64,000 nucleotides of DNA from the NCBI RefSeq assembly GCF_012427705.1, contig NZ_CP048602.1:3100001-3164000 (forward strand), read 5' to 3'. Positions 49,491-58,086 of this stretch are shown in pieces; position 1 is the stretch's first letter, and each line of letters begins with the position of its first letter. The translations under genes were made by a program, and so were the position numbers. The stretch is from Vreelandella piezotolerans (GTDB taxonomy: Bacteria > Pseudomonadota > Gammaproteobacteria > Pseudomonadales > Halomonadaceae). The notes under the pieces were generated by a model, which saw nothing but the letters and a program-made list of their open reading frames with translations, was not told where the DNA came from and did no database searches.

Positions 49491-50217
49491 TCGAACGCTC
49501 TTGTACGTGATGCCCTATGGGGTGATCGTTGCAATCGGCTTGCTGCTCATCGGTATCAGTCTCGCCAGCCGTGCTCAATCACCGCTGCTCACGATCAATA
49601 CCGAAGAGTATCCACCGTTCAATTATCAGACGCCTCAGGGCGACATCGACGGGATTGCCACACGACAGCTACGCCATGCATTGACGCATGCCGGGATCGA
49701 CGCTCGCTTTCGCCTCTTACCCTGGGCGCGGGCGTATACCGAAGCACGGCTACGCGAGCACCACTGCGTCTACTCCACCACCCGTACCTCTGAAAGAGAG
49801 CCGCTGTTTCACTGGGTTGGACCACTGGTCATCAACGAGTGGTCGGCATTCGGCCTATTGTCGAGACACTGGGAGCTTACAGAGCTTGATCAGTTGGGTA
49901 AGTGGCGGGTAGGCAGTTTTCGTGAAGATGCCGTGGGAGATTACGTGGCTAACCAAGGGGTCGAGGTGCTGCGCGCGCCCACCGAGCGTGAAAACATGGT
50001 GAGGCTAGGGGCAGGGTTGATCGATGTCATCGTCACTGGACGAGCGACCGCAGAGCGACTGGCAGCAGAAGAAGGCGTTGCCATCGAGCACCTGTTTACC
50101 TTCCATTACGCTCCGCTTTATCTCGCCTGTCACCCCAGCGTCGAACGCAGCGTGATCGAGCGACTACAGCGCCACCTAGACACGCCGCCCACCCCGAAAA
50201 GGGAGCCACTGTCGTGA
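49483..50217 (+). CDS. Second periplasmic solute-binding protein, family 3 type
   Basis: A 244-residue paralogue of the previous protein. It begins with a long hydrophobic segment (VMPYGVIVAIGLLLIGISLA) that is either a signal peptide cleaved near SRAQS or an uncleaved anchor. The mature part opens LLTINTEEYPPFNYQTPQGD and has VYSTTRTSEREPLFHWVGPL, matching STTRT..R...FHWVGP of its neighbour. The two probably arose by tandem duplication. The ATG overlaps the first gene's stop by eight bases; 22 upstream codons of open frame are rejected. It overlaps the cyclase gene by four bases, so all three genes should be translated together. Confidence 0.84.
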   Translation: MVNRTLLYVMPYGVIVAIGLLLIGISLASRAQSPLLTINTEEYPPFNYQTPQGDIDGIATRQLRHALTHAGIDARFRLLPWARAYTEARLREHHCVYSTTRTSEREPLFHWVGPLVINEWSAFGLLSRHWELTELDQLGKWRVGSFREDAVGDYVANQGVEVLRAPTERENMVRLGAGLIDVIVTGRATAERLAAEEGVAIEHLFTFHYAPLYLACHPSVERSVIERLQRHLDTPPTPKREPLS

Positions 50218-51479
50218 GTATCACCAAGCCTTATCTCGCCAGCGGTCGCTTGACGCTCAAGCAAGCCCTGCTAACGCTGTTAATCGCCATTTTGATCAGC
50301 TTGGTATCCGGTAGCATCGAGCTACTCGGTCACGCCAGTAGCATGCGCGAAGACGTACAAAAACGCACCTTACAGCAATTGGCCATCGTCAACGGCGCAG
50401 CGGCCGAAGCCGCTTTTCAGCTCAATCCCGATTTAGCGCATCAAATCGCGTTTGGCTTGTTCAGTAACAGCGACATTGCTCACGTGGCGATTCGCGACGA
50501 TTTTGGTCGTGCTCTGGCAGAGTTTTACCCCACTCGACCAGCCGCCGCTAGTTGGCTCAGTCAGCGGTTATTTGGCGACATTGTCAATCATGACATGCCG
50601 CTACGCTACTACATCGGCAGTGACATGCCCGACGCGACGGTGGGCGATATCTCGCTCACGCTGGATGCGGACTACCTGACACAAGAGTTTTTAGAGCGTA
50701 GCTACGAGGTCGTGGGACGAAGCGTGGTGGAAGCCTTTTTACTGAGCGGCTTAGTCATTGCGCTGTTCCATATTTTCATTACCCGTCCGCTCTTGAAAGT
50801 GCACGCCGCAATTACTCAAACCGACCCCGCACGGCCAGGACAGTGGCCCAAACCATCGTTGAAAGGCCATCACGACGACGAGCTGGGCCATTTGGTCGAG
50901 AGCTTGGACCACCTCCTCAATGCCTTTCAATCAGGGCTGGAGCAGCGCGATCATCTTCATCAGCTTTCTCAATACGATGGACTGACGGGCGTGGCCAACC
51001 GCCGTCACTTCGATATGTTCATCGCTCAACAGTGGCAGTGGGCGCATCGCGCCAAACGGCCCCTGTCGGTGATTTTCATCGATATCGACAATTTCAAAGA
51101 GTTCAACGACCACTATGGCCACGCCATGGGAGATGACACGCTGCGGGCGGTCGCAACGGCGCTGAATCAGTGCATCGACCCCAGCCGCGACCTGCTGGCA
51201 CGTTACGGCGGAGAAGAGTTCATTTGTGTGCTACCAGGCACCGCGAGCGCTGGAGCGCTGGACGTCGCCAACTGTCTTCGCCAAGCAGTGCTCTCACTCG
51301 CCATTCCTCACGTTTACTCCAGCACACATTCACATCTGACGGCCAGTATGGGGGTAGCCAGCATGTCCGCCGAGCGGCCGCTGAGTACCGACGACCTGCT
51401 GAGCCTTGCCGACCAACAGCTCTATTTGGCCAAACGGCGTGGCCGCAACCGAGTCGAGATACACGAACGCCCGGCATAG
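50214..51479 (+). CDS. Membrane diguanylate cyclase (GGDEF domain)
   Basis: Makes c-di-GMP from two GTP. The 421-residue protein has a first membrane helix at about 17-38 (LLTLLIAILISLVSGSIELL), a periplasmic domain of about 130 residues, a second helix (VEAFLLSGLVIALFHIFITR), a HAMP-like linker and a C-terminal GGDEF domain from about 250 (LSQYDGLTGVANRRHFD). The active-site loop is intact as ARYGGEEFICVLPG. At the inhibitory-site position before it the sequence reads PSRD, not RxxD, so canonical product inhibition may be absent. No EAL domain. GTG start overlapping the previous stop. Context suggests its periplasmic domain listens to the two binding proteins. Confidence 0.93.
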   Translation: MSITKPYLASGRLTLKQALLTLLIAILISLVSGSIELLGHASSMREDVQKRTLQQLAIVNGAAAEAAFQLNPDLAHQIAFGLFSNSDIAHVAIRDDFGRALAEFYPTRPAAASWLSQRLFGDIVNHDMPLRYYIGSDMPDATVGDISLTLDADYLTQEFLERSYEVVGRSVVEAFLLSGLVIALFHIFITRPLLKVHAAITQTDPARPGQWPKPSLKGHHDDELGHLVESLDHLLNAFQSGLEQRDHLHQLSQYDGLTGVANRRHFDMFIAQQWQWAHRAKRPLSVIFIDIDNFKEFNDHYGHAMGDDTLRAVATALNQCIDPSRDLLARYGGEEFICVLPGTASAGALDVANCLRQAVLSLAIPHVYSSTHSHLTASMGVASMSAERPLSTDDLLSLADQQLYLAKRRGRNRVEIHERPA

Positions 51480-51488
51480 CCGGGCGTT
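51467..51488 (+). terminator. Terminator overlapping the cyclase stop codon
   Basis: AACGCCCG (51467-51474) and CGGGCGTT (51481-51488) form an 8-bp stem around GCATAG, which includes the stop codon TAG at 51477-51479. No strong T-run follows. Confidence 0.55.
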
Positions 51489-51512
51489 ATCACACTCTCC
51501 TTGGACACTGCA

Positions 51513-51659
51513 TCATAACAGCCAGTGAGCCATCACCGCCGAGATGCCCACCACCATGGCCGTGATCACCGCCACGGTGACCAAGCGATCCAGCCAGCGG
51601 TCGAAAGCAGCGCCTTTGGGCTGTCTTCGCGTGGCTCCGTGGCGTCCTTGTCGAGCCAT
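51513..51659 (-). CDS. Small membrane protein encoded after the BCCT gene
   Basis: A 48-residue frame with a basic, soluble first half (MARQGRHGATRRQPKGAAFD) and one membrane helix in the second (LVTVAVITAMVVGISAVMAH), a positive-inside topology. It follows the BCCT transporter by 44 bases on the same strand. Its ATG overlaps, as TAATG, the stop of a five-codon frame that has its own ribosome site. I do not recognise a family. The topology and linkage suggest a transporter-associated small protein, which is inference. Confidence 0.55.
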   Translation of the reverse strand: MARQGRHGATRRQPKGAAFDRWLDRLVTVAVITAMVVGISAVMAHWLL

Positions 51660-51676
51660 TAGCACGCTGTTTCCAT
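51659..51676 (-). other. Five-codon leader frame coupled to the small membrane protein
   Basis: ATG-GAA-ACA-GCG-TGC-TAA, with AGAGGAAG five bases upstream, ends in a TAATG overlap with the next start, which has no ribosome site of its own. Ribosomes could terminate here and restart. It may be chance. Confidence 0.3.
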
Positions 51677-51703
51677 GAGTGCTTCCTCTATTGAAGCCAT
51701 TGC

Positions 51704-53329
51704 TTAGCTATTGATACGCCGGTTGACCACGCTAGGGGCACGACGCAACCGCTCCTCTTCACCCAGCTGCTCGGCCTCGAAGGCGTCGGCCCCTACGGGC
51801 GTTTCGCCGTGGCGACGATAGAGCTGGGTCAGCATGGCTTTACGGTCAGCACGCAGCTCACGTACCAGTACGATGACCATCATATACAGAATAAAGGTAA
51901 ACGGTAGAGCTGACAGCACGGCGGCAGATTGTAATCCAGAAAGACCGCCAGCGACGATCAGCGTCAAGCAGATCGCTGCAATCAGTACACCCCATGCCAC
52001 GCGCTTGTAGAGCGGCGGATTGATCGAGCCGTTGTCGGTCATCTGCGCGACGATATATGAAGCGGAGTCTGCCGACGTCACCAAGAAAATGAAAATCAGC
52101 AGCATGGCCACCACGGACAGTACCCCAGAGAACGGCATGAGATCGAACATCTCGAACAGGGCGACGGTGATGTTGGCTTCCGTTGCAGCCGCGAGGCCCA
52201 CATCGCTCCCGCTCATTTCCAAATTGAGCGCGGCCCCGCCAAATACGCCGATCCACAGACACGCCAGCAGCGGCGGCACGAACAGTACGCCGAACACGTA
52301 CTCCTTGATGGTACGACCACGCGAGACGCGGGCAACGAACGTGCCGACGAAGGGCGACCAAGCGATGACCCAGGCCCAGTAGAAAATGGTCCAGCTACTG
52401 GCCCACTGATTATCACTGTAGGGCGAAATTCGTAGGCTCATACCAATGAAGTTCTGCAGATAATCGCCGATACCCAGCGTAATGGTTTCGAGAATCGCGA
52501 TGGTCGGGCCGGTGAACAGCACGTAGAGCATCAAACCGATACACAGCGCCATATTAAGATTCGAGAGCCGTTTAATGCCCTTGTCGAGCCCTGACCAAGT
52601 CGAGGCCATGTAAGCACAAAACATCACGAATAGAATGGCAAACTGCCAAAGCCCGTTCTCAGGCAGGCCAAACACCGCATTGAGCCCACCATTCATTTGC
52701 AGGACGCCTAGCCCTAACGACGTTGCCACGCCCATGACGGTCGCCACTACCGCAAAAACATCCAGCCAAGACGCATAGGGGCGAATACGCGGATGTTTGG
52801 CTGTCACCGATGAGAGAACGGACGACACCAGCCCTGCTTGCCCTTTGCGGAATTGAAAGTAAGCGATGATCAGTCCCACCACCGAGAAAGCGGCCCACTG
52901 GTGGATCCCCCAGTTGAAGTAGCTGTATTGGATTGCATAGCGCGCGGCAGCCTCGCTTTCGGCAGGCACATCCCCGTAGGGCGGGTTGATGTAGTGCGTC
53001 ATGGGCTCCGCCATGCCGTAAAACACCAAGCCGACTCCAAACCCCGCGGCCAGCAGCATGCTGATCCAGGAAAAAAAACTATAACTGGGTGTACTGTCCT
53101 GAGGCCCAAGGCGCACTTTGCCGTATTTGCTGAGCGCAAGACCGATCAGAAAAACGACAAAACCGAATACCGAGAAGAGATAGAACCAGCCAAACAGTTC
53201 GGTAATGGACGTCAGCGCCGTCTCTGCGGCGCTGCCAAACGCATCGGGAAAAGAGGCCCCTACGATTACTAAGCCAAAAATGATCACCGCCGATGCGATA
53301 AACACCGACTTACCTCCATGGTTTGTCAT
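51704..53329 (-). CDS. BCCT family betaine/carnitine/choline transporter
   Basis: A 541-residue inner-membrane symporter for quaternary ammonium compounds, usually glycine betaine, choline or carnitine, driven by Na+ or H+. About 12 membrane helices are visible. The family signature is SWTIFYWAWVIAWSPFVGTF followed by VARVSRGRTIKEYV, with the tryptophan-rich helix 8. YGMAEPMTHYINPP and SVLSSVTAKHPRIRPYASWL are further landmarks. Such carriers are central to osmoprotection in halophiles. The hydrophilic C-terminus (about 55 residues, Arg/Glu-rich) may sense osmotic stress. The substrate cannot be fixed from sequence. Inverted repeats lie 95-135 bases upstream. Confidence 0.93.
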   Translation of the reverse strand: MTNHGGKSVFIASAVIIFGLVIVGASFPDAFGSAAETALTSITELFGWFYLFSVFGFVVFLIGLALSKYGKVRLGPQDSTPSYSFFSWISMLLAAGFGVGLVFYGMAEPMTHYINPPYGDVPAESEAAARYAIQYSYFNWGIHQWAAFSVVGLIIAYFQFRKGQAGLVSSVLSSVTAKHPRIRPYASWLDVFAVVATVMGVATSLGLGVLQMNGGLNAVFGLPENGLWQFAILFVMFCAYMASTWSGLDKGIKRLSNLNMALCIGLMLYVLFTGPTIAILETITLGIGDYLQNFIGMSLRISPYSDNQWASSWTIFYWAWVIAWSPFVGTFVARVSRGRTIKEYVFGVLFVPPLLACLWIGVFGGAALNLEMSGSDVGLAAATEANITVALFEMFDLMPFSGVLSVVAMLLIFIFLVTSADSASYIVAQMTDNGSINPPLYKRVAWGVLIAAICLTLIVAGGLSGLQSAAVLSALPFTFILYMMVIVLVRELRADRKAMLTQLYRRHGETPVGADAFEAEQLGEEERLRRAPSVVNRRINS

Positions 53330-53423
53330 AGCACCACCCTGGTTAATGAACGAAATATACGCATGTAGTGCGTTCGTTTATTTAGATCCCTCATTCGCTG
53401 TTCTTAAAACATTAGCTCATAAA

Positions 53424-53441
53424 AACATGACGCATCATGTT
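53424..53441. promoter_or_regulatory. Inverted repeats upstream of the BCCT gene
   Basis: AACATGACGCATCATGTT is a perfect 7-bp inverted repeat with a 4-base spacer, 95 bases upstream of the BCCT start. Overlapping it, ATGTTAG (53437-53443) is repeated inverted as CTAACAT (53459-53465). The 294 bases between 53330 and 53623 hold no gene and these repeats are the main structure. An operator for an osmotic or betaine regulator is possible. Confidence 0.4.
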
Positions 53442-53623
53442 AGTGTTTTCATGTAAAGCCTAACATTCAGCGCGTGTCATCGCATGTCGAGCGCTCAAGA
53501 GAGCCCATTTAGCCACCTCTGATTGATGACGCTTTAAAAGAAGTCGAGTGGAAAATTCGACCGGCAGTGAACTTGCCTGCCTGAACAAGCTCCAAAGGGG
53601 GCAAACGAACGATGGAGGCTTTC

Positions 53624-53974
53624 ATGCCACAGATGAATCGCGAACAACGTAATGCCGCTTGGCAAGCCGCGCACCAGTGGCGTGCCCGGGCTGCCCAAAC
53701 GCAGCCGACCGGGCTCGTGGGCAGCTTAAAGCTTTTACTGACATGGCTTGCGTTTGGCGTGCTGATGATCGTTGGCGTCGTCTTAGGGCTATTTTTCTTG
53801 CTCGTTGGCTGGGCAATGATGCCGTTCGTGCGCCATAAGATGAAAAAACGCATGGAGCAGATGCGCGCCGACCAAGCTCAAGACATCGGCGGTAGCTACG
53901 CTGGCAAGGAGTCCACGGGGCAGCGTGATGCGCTCGAAGGCAGTTACGAAGTCAAGGACGAGCCGCGCCACTAA
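53624..53974 (+). CDS. Small single- or double-pass membrane protein of unknown function
   Basis: A 116-residue protein with a Gln/Arg-rich cytoplasmic start (MPQMNREQRNAAWQAAHQWR), a hydrophobic region of about 45 residues (LKLLLTWLAFGVLMIVGVVL, then FFLLVGWAMMPFVRHKMKKR) that could be two closely packed helices, and an acidic, disordered tail ending EVKDEPRH. GGAGG five bases before the ATG at 53624 supports this start; ATG 53612 would add four residues. Family not recognised. It is transcribed alone, divergent from the BCCT gene and convergent with the AEC permease. Confidence 0.7.
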   Translation: MPQMNREQRNAAWQAAHQWRARAAQTQPTGLVGSLKLLLTWLAFGVLMIVGVVLGLFFLLVGWAMMPFVRHKMKKRMEQMRADQAQDIGGSYAGKESTGQRDALEGSYEVKDEPRH

Positions 53975-54032
53975 TCCGTTTTTCTTACTCCGTACCCTGT
54001 TGAGTGTGTCCCCTTGTTTGCACCAGCCGCTG

Positions 54033-54926
54033 TCAGGGTGGCGGCTGGATCCAGGCAAAGGCCGCCGCCAGGGTCAGCGGCATGACAATCAAGCTCCCCA
54101 GGTTACCAATCAACACCAGCGATGCGACCTTGTGCGGTGCAAGTCGATACTGCTCAGCGACCAAGTAATTCAACACGGCTGGTGGCAGCGCTGCGAACAC
54201 GAGTAATGTGGCGGTTTGCAGCGGCGTCAGCGGCAGCAGCCACATCAGCGGAAGCGCAATGATGACCCCGGAGAGCGGGCAGAGCACTGCCCCCAACAAG
54301 CCCGTACGCCAATCGCTAAAGTCGATCTCCAGCAGGCGTACGCCCAGGGCGAAGAGCATCAGCGGGATACATACGCCACCGAGCATATGCATGGCCTCTA
54401 GCAGCCACCCCGGCAGCGGCACGCCTCCAACGTTGACCAGTAGTCCCGCCACACTGGCCGCGACGATAGGCATTTTAAGCATCCGCCACAGCGACGTGCG
54501 CGGGTCCAGCATATAAAGGCCCACCGAAAAGTGCAGCAGCATCTCCACGATGAAGACCACCACGGCTGCCGGTAGCGCTTCTGGCCCGAAGGCCAACACC
54601 AGCAGCGGCACTCCCATGTTGCCAGAGTTATTGAACATCATCGGCGGCAGGAAGACCTTACTTTCCAGCCCAAGCCACTTCACCACGGGCCACAGTACGA
54701 CTCCTGACCCCAGGACCACCAATGCGGCAGCGCTGGCGAGCCACGCGTACTCTGCCAGCGGCGCTTGGCGGTCAGCCAGAACGGCAAATACTAGCAGTGG
54801 AACGAACAGCTCCATATTGAGCGTATTCAAACTGCGGATATCAGGCGATCGGAAACGTCCATAGGCGGCGCCACTTCCAGCAATCAAAAAGACCGGCAGC
54901 AGCGTGGCTATAATTTGCCCAATCAT
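54033..54926 (-). CDS. AEC family transporter (auxin efflux carrier-like permease)
   Basis: A 297-residue inner-membrane permease with ten predicted helices in two repeats of five. Landmarks are LLPVFLIAGSGAAYGRFRSP, MELFVPLLVFAVLADRQAPL, MMFNNSGNMGVPLLVLAFGP and PPAVLNYLVAEQYRLAP, all typical of the AEC family, whose bacterial members move malate, malonate or similar acids. The substrate is unknown. The ATG at 54926 has GAGGCGG seven bases upstream, and that site lies in a small hairpin (GCCTCA/TGAGGC, 54936-54950) that could hinder translation. Confidence 0.88.
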   Translation of the reverse strand: MIGQIIATLLPVFLIAGSGAAYGRFRSPDIRSLNTLNMELFVPLLVFAVLADRQAPLAEYAWLASAAALVVLGSGVVLWPVVKWLGLESKVFLPPMMFNNSGNMGVPLLVLAFGPEALPAAVVVFIVEMLLHFSVGLYMLDPRTSLWRMLKMPIVAASVAGLLVNVGGVPLPGWLLEAMHMLGGVCIPLMLFALGVRLLEIDFSDWRTGLLGAVLCPLSGVIIALPLMWLLPLTPLQTATLLVFAALPPAVLNYLVAEQYRLAPHKVASLVLIGNLGSLIVMPLTLAAAFAWIQPPP

Positions 54927-55069
54927 TGGCAAGCCGCCTCATGGTGAGGCCGCGCGGATGGGTGAGTGCGCATACGTTCATCCTTGTTTTTATTGGAATA
55001 GCCGCTCTGGAGCAGTCGTTAACAGGCTAGCTTTTTACCGATGCTACTGAAAAATGCTTGGCGCGCCAA

Positions 55070-58033
55070 TCAAGGCTCCAAAAAACGCTGCCACAGCGCC
55101 GTCACCACTTGGCGATGCTCTGCAAACTCGCTGACTTGGCCCAACGCCTTCTCTCCCGTCAACGCCGCGCGGTGCGTTCGGCTGCGGTAGGCCAAATACG
55201 CCTCGCGCAGCTGCTCGGCCTCCTCTGGTGTGATATGCCCACTTTCCGCCAGGGTTTCCAGGATACGAATGTTATCGCTATAGGTGATCAGCGCTGGCGT
55301 TTGGTGGGAAAGCGCCAGCACGGCGTACTGACACAGGAACTCGATGTCCACCATGCCACCGGTGTCATGCTTCAAGTTAAAGGTGGCGTCGGGACCACTC
55401 TCCAGCGGCCCTTTGGTCCCCAAGTGGTCACGCATCTTATGGCGCATGCTGACCACATCGTCGCGCAGTGCGTCGGGATCGCGCTCATTGCGTAAAATAT
55501 CGCCGCGCAGGGCGTCGAATTTCTTGGCCAGCGCCTCGTTACCTGCCACGACGCGCGCACGCACCAGCGCCTGATGCTCCCAGGTCCAGGCGTTTTGGTG
55601 CTGATAATCGGCGAAGGCATCCAGCGAGGTGACCAATAGCCCCGCATTGCCTGACGGTCGTAGACGCATGTCCACCTCGTACAGGCTTCCTGCGGGGGTC
55701 ACCGCGGTGAGCAGGTGGATGATGCGTTGGCCCAGACGAGTGAAGAACACCGGTGTATCCAGGGGACGTGGACCGTCGGTACTGCCTTTGCCGTCACTGT
55801 CGTGCAGGAAGACCAAATCCAGATCCGAGCCGTAACCCAGCTCGATACCGCCGAGCTTCCCATAACCGATCATCAAAAAAGCAGGCTCACGGCTATTACA
55901 TCCGGCAGGGGCGCCGTGCTTGCGCGTCACGTGCTTCCACGCCATGGCCAGCACCGCCTCCAAGATCACTTCGGCGATGTAGGTCAAGTAATCGCTGACT
56001 TTCATCAAGTGGCGGGTACCGGCGATATCGGAGGCGGCGACGTGGAGCATCTGGGCATGCTTGAAGACCCGCAGCGCCTCTAGCTCTGCCTCTTCGTCAT
56101 CTTCGGGTATCCGGTTGAGTGTCTGGCGTAGCTCGTCGCCCAAACGCGCCTTGTCGGCGGGCGTGTAGAGCGTGTCGGGGGTCAATAGCTCGTCCAGCAG
56201 GATCGGGTAGCGCGCAAGCTGCTCGGCTATCCAAGGGCTCGCCGAGCAGAGTCGCATGAGATGCTCCAGCGCCTGAGGGTTTTCCCGCAGTAGCGCCAAG
56301 TAAGCGGTGCGGCGCAGCACGGCCTCGATGAGGGGCTGCACCCGCGCCAGCGCGGTATCCGGCATATCGCTCTCGGCAGCGGCACTCAGCAGAAGCGGCA
56401 TCAGGGCATCCAAACGCTCGAAGCCGATGCGCTGCATGCTCTGCACGGCCCGGGAGCTGTAGAGGCTCTGCACACGCTTGAGCGCCCGCTCGGACGTCTG
56501 AAACCCCGCGTCACTAAGCAGAGCCAGCGCTTCGCCCTCTTCCAGCTCGCCGCGCCAAAGCAGCCGCCACTGGGCAAGGCCGGCCTCGCTCTGTTCCTCC
56601 TCTACGTCCTCCTCCGGGTCGGCAATCACTGCATCGAAATGCTGACGAACGCGCTCGCGCACCTCGTCGAGCTGGGCGATGAGTCCAGGCCAATCCTCAT
56701 GCCCCATGGCCAACGCCACGCGCTCGCGATCTTCGTCATCGCTGGGCAGGGTTTGGGTTTGGCGATCTTCGAGTGCCTGCAGAGCGTGCTCCACGTCGCG
56801 CAGAAAGGCGTAATCCGGCAGCAGCTCGTCCACCACGGCTTGGGGCAATAACCCAAGCTCCGGTAAGCGCTCGAGCGCCGTATGCAGCGAGGTGACCTGC
56901 AGCTCGGTATCGCGGCCGCCACGAATCAGTTGGAACGCCTGCACCACGAACTCCACCTCGCGAATGCCTCCCGGCCCCAGCTTGATGTTGCTCTGCATGC
57001 CTTTGCGCTTCACTTCGCGGTTGATCATTGCCTTCAGCTCGCGCAGCGATTCGATGGCGCCAAAATCGAGGTAGCGGCGATAGACGAACGGCCGCAGGCT
57101 GACCAGCAGCTCATGCCCGGCGTCGAGGTCCCCGGCAATGGGCCGCGCCTTGAGCATCGCGTAGCGCTCCCACTCTCGGCCCTGGTCCTGATAGTAGCTG
57201 GAGAGCATCGAAAAACTGCCCACCAGCGGGCCGCCGTCGCCCAGCGGACGCAGGCGCATATCCACGCGGAACACGAAGCCATCCGCCGTCATGGCATCCA
57301 GCGCAGCGATCAAACGCTGGCCCAACTTAGTGAAGTACTCTTGATGTTCCAAAGGCTTACGGCCGCCTTCGGCCTCGCCCTTTTCAGGGAAGGCAAAAAT
57401 CAGGTCGATGTCCGAGGAGAGGTTGAGCTCGCCAGCCCCTAGCTTGCCCATCCCCAACACGACGAGGCGCTGGGGCGAGCCGTCGCGGCGCGGAGCAGGC
57501 GTGCCCCAACGGGTGGCGTAGAAACGCTCCAGCCAAACCAGCGCCGCGTCGGTGCATACTTCTGCCAGCCAAGAGACCGACCGGGCGGTGTCCCACATGG
57601 AGGCGCCGTCGGGGCGTTCAAGATCGCGCCAAACGATACCCAGCATGCGCGCACGGCGAAAACGGCGCAGGACCCGGTGCAGCGCCTCTTCGTCCTCGGC
57701 GCTCTCTAGGGCTTCATCCAACCACTGGGTCAGCGCTTCCTTACTGGGGGCGCTATCCAACTCTCCGGCAGCATCCAATTCGGCCAGCCAGTGGGGAAAC
57801 CGCGCGAGCGTATCGAGAGCAAAGGTGGAAATCGTCACCACCCGCGCCAACGCCTTGCGGCGGGCAGGGGCTAGAGCGTCCCAATGACGGGAGGGTAGCG
57901 ATTGTTTGGTCATCGAGGCGATGTTATCCGCTTGGCTCAGTGCCTCACTCAGGCGCTGGTGGGCCTGGGCGGCCGCCGGTGCGAGCGACTTGGGGAGCGT
58001 ATCCGTGGGAAATAACGCATCGTGGGACTGCAT
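55070..58033 (-). CDS. glnE: Glutamine synthetase adenylyltransferase/adenylyl-removing enzyme
   Basis: Bifunctional enzyme that adenylylates and deadenylylates glutamine synthetase in response to nitrogen signals carried by PII. At 987 residues it is full length (E. coli 946). Both nucleotidyltransferase halves are intact: the N-terminal one has GMGKLGAGELNLSSDIDLIF and the C-terminal one GYGKLGGIELGYGSDLDLVF, each with the catalytic acidic pair. A glnD nucleotidyltransferase-like linker lies between. The ATG at 58033 has AGAGGT upstream; a GTG at 58039 is less likely. It is alone in its unit. Confidence 0.97.
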   Translation of the reverse strand: MQSHDALFPTDTLPKSLAPAAAQAHQRLSEALSQADNIASMTKQSLPSRHWDALAPARRKALARVVTISTFALDTLARFPHWLAELDAAGELDSAPSKEALTQWLDEALESAEDEEALHRVLRRFRRARMLGIVWRDLERPDGASMWDTARSVSWLAEVCTDAALVWLERFYATRWGTPAPRRDGSPQRLVVLGMGKLGAGELNLSSDIDLIFAFPEKGEAEGGRKPLEHQEYFTKLGQRLIAALDAMTADGFVFRVDMRLRPLGDGGPLVGSFSMLSSYYQDQGREWERYAMLKARPIAGDLDAGHELLVSLRPFVYRRYLDFGAIESLRELKAMINREVKRKGMQSNIKLGPGGIREVEFVVQAFQLIRGGRDTELQVTSLHTALERLPELGLLPQAVVDELLPDYAFLRDVEHALQALEDRQTQTLPSDDEDRERVALAMGHEDWPGLIAQLDEVRERVRQHFDAVIADPEEDVEEEQSEAGLAQWRLLWRGELEEGEALALLSDAGFQTSERALKRVQSLYSSRAVQSMQRIGFERLDALMPLLLSAAAESDMPDTALARVQPLIEAVLRRTAYLALLRENPQALEHLMRLCSASPWIAEQLARYPILLDELLTPDTLYTPADKARLGDELRQTLNRIPEDDEEAELEALRVFKHAQMLHVAASDIAGTRHLMKVSDYLTYIAEVILEAVLAMAWKHVTRKHGAPAGCNSREPAFLMIGYGKLGGIELGYGSDLDLVFLHDSDGKGSTDGPRPLDTPVFFTRLGQRIIHLLTAVTPAGSLYEVDMRLRPSGNAGLLVTSLDAFADYQHQNAWTWEHQALVRARVVAGNEALAKKFDALRGDILRNERDPDALRDDVVSMRHKMRDHLGTKGPLESGPDATFNLKHDTGGMVDIEFLCQYAVLALSHQTPALITYSDNIRILETLAESGHITPEEAEQLREAYLAYRSRTHRAALTGEKALGQVSEFAEHRQVVTALWQRFLEP

Positions 58034-58086
58034 AAGCACCTCTTTGCCAAGCGATTGTTATGATTCTCAACGACATTCTAGGCCAA

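Noticed and set aside
48687..50217. An ABC amino-acid uptake system.
   Set aside because: Two binding proteins are present but no permease or ATPase gene; the third gene is a diguanylate cyclase.
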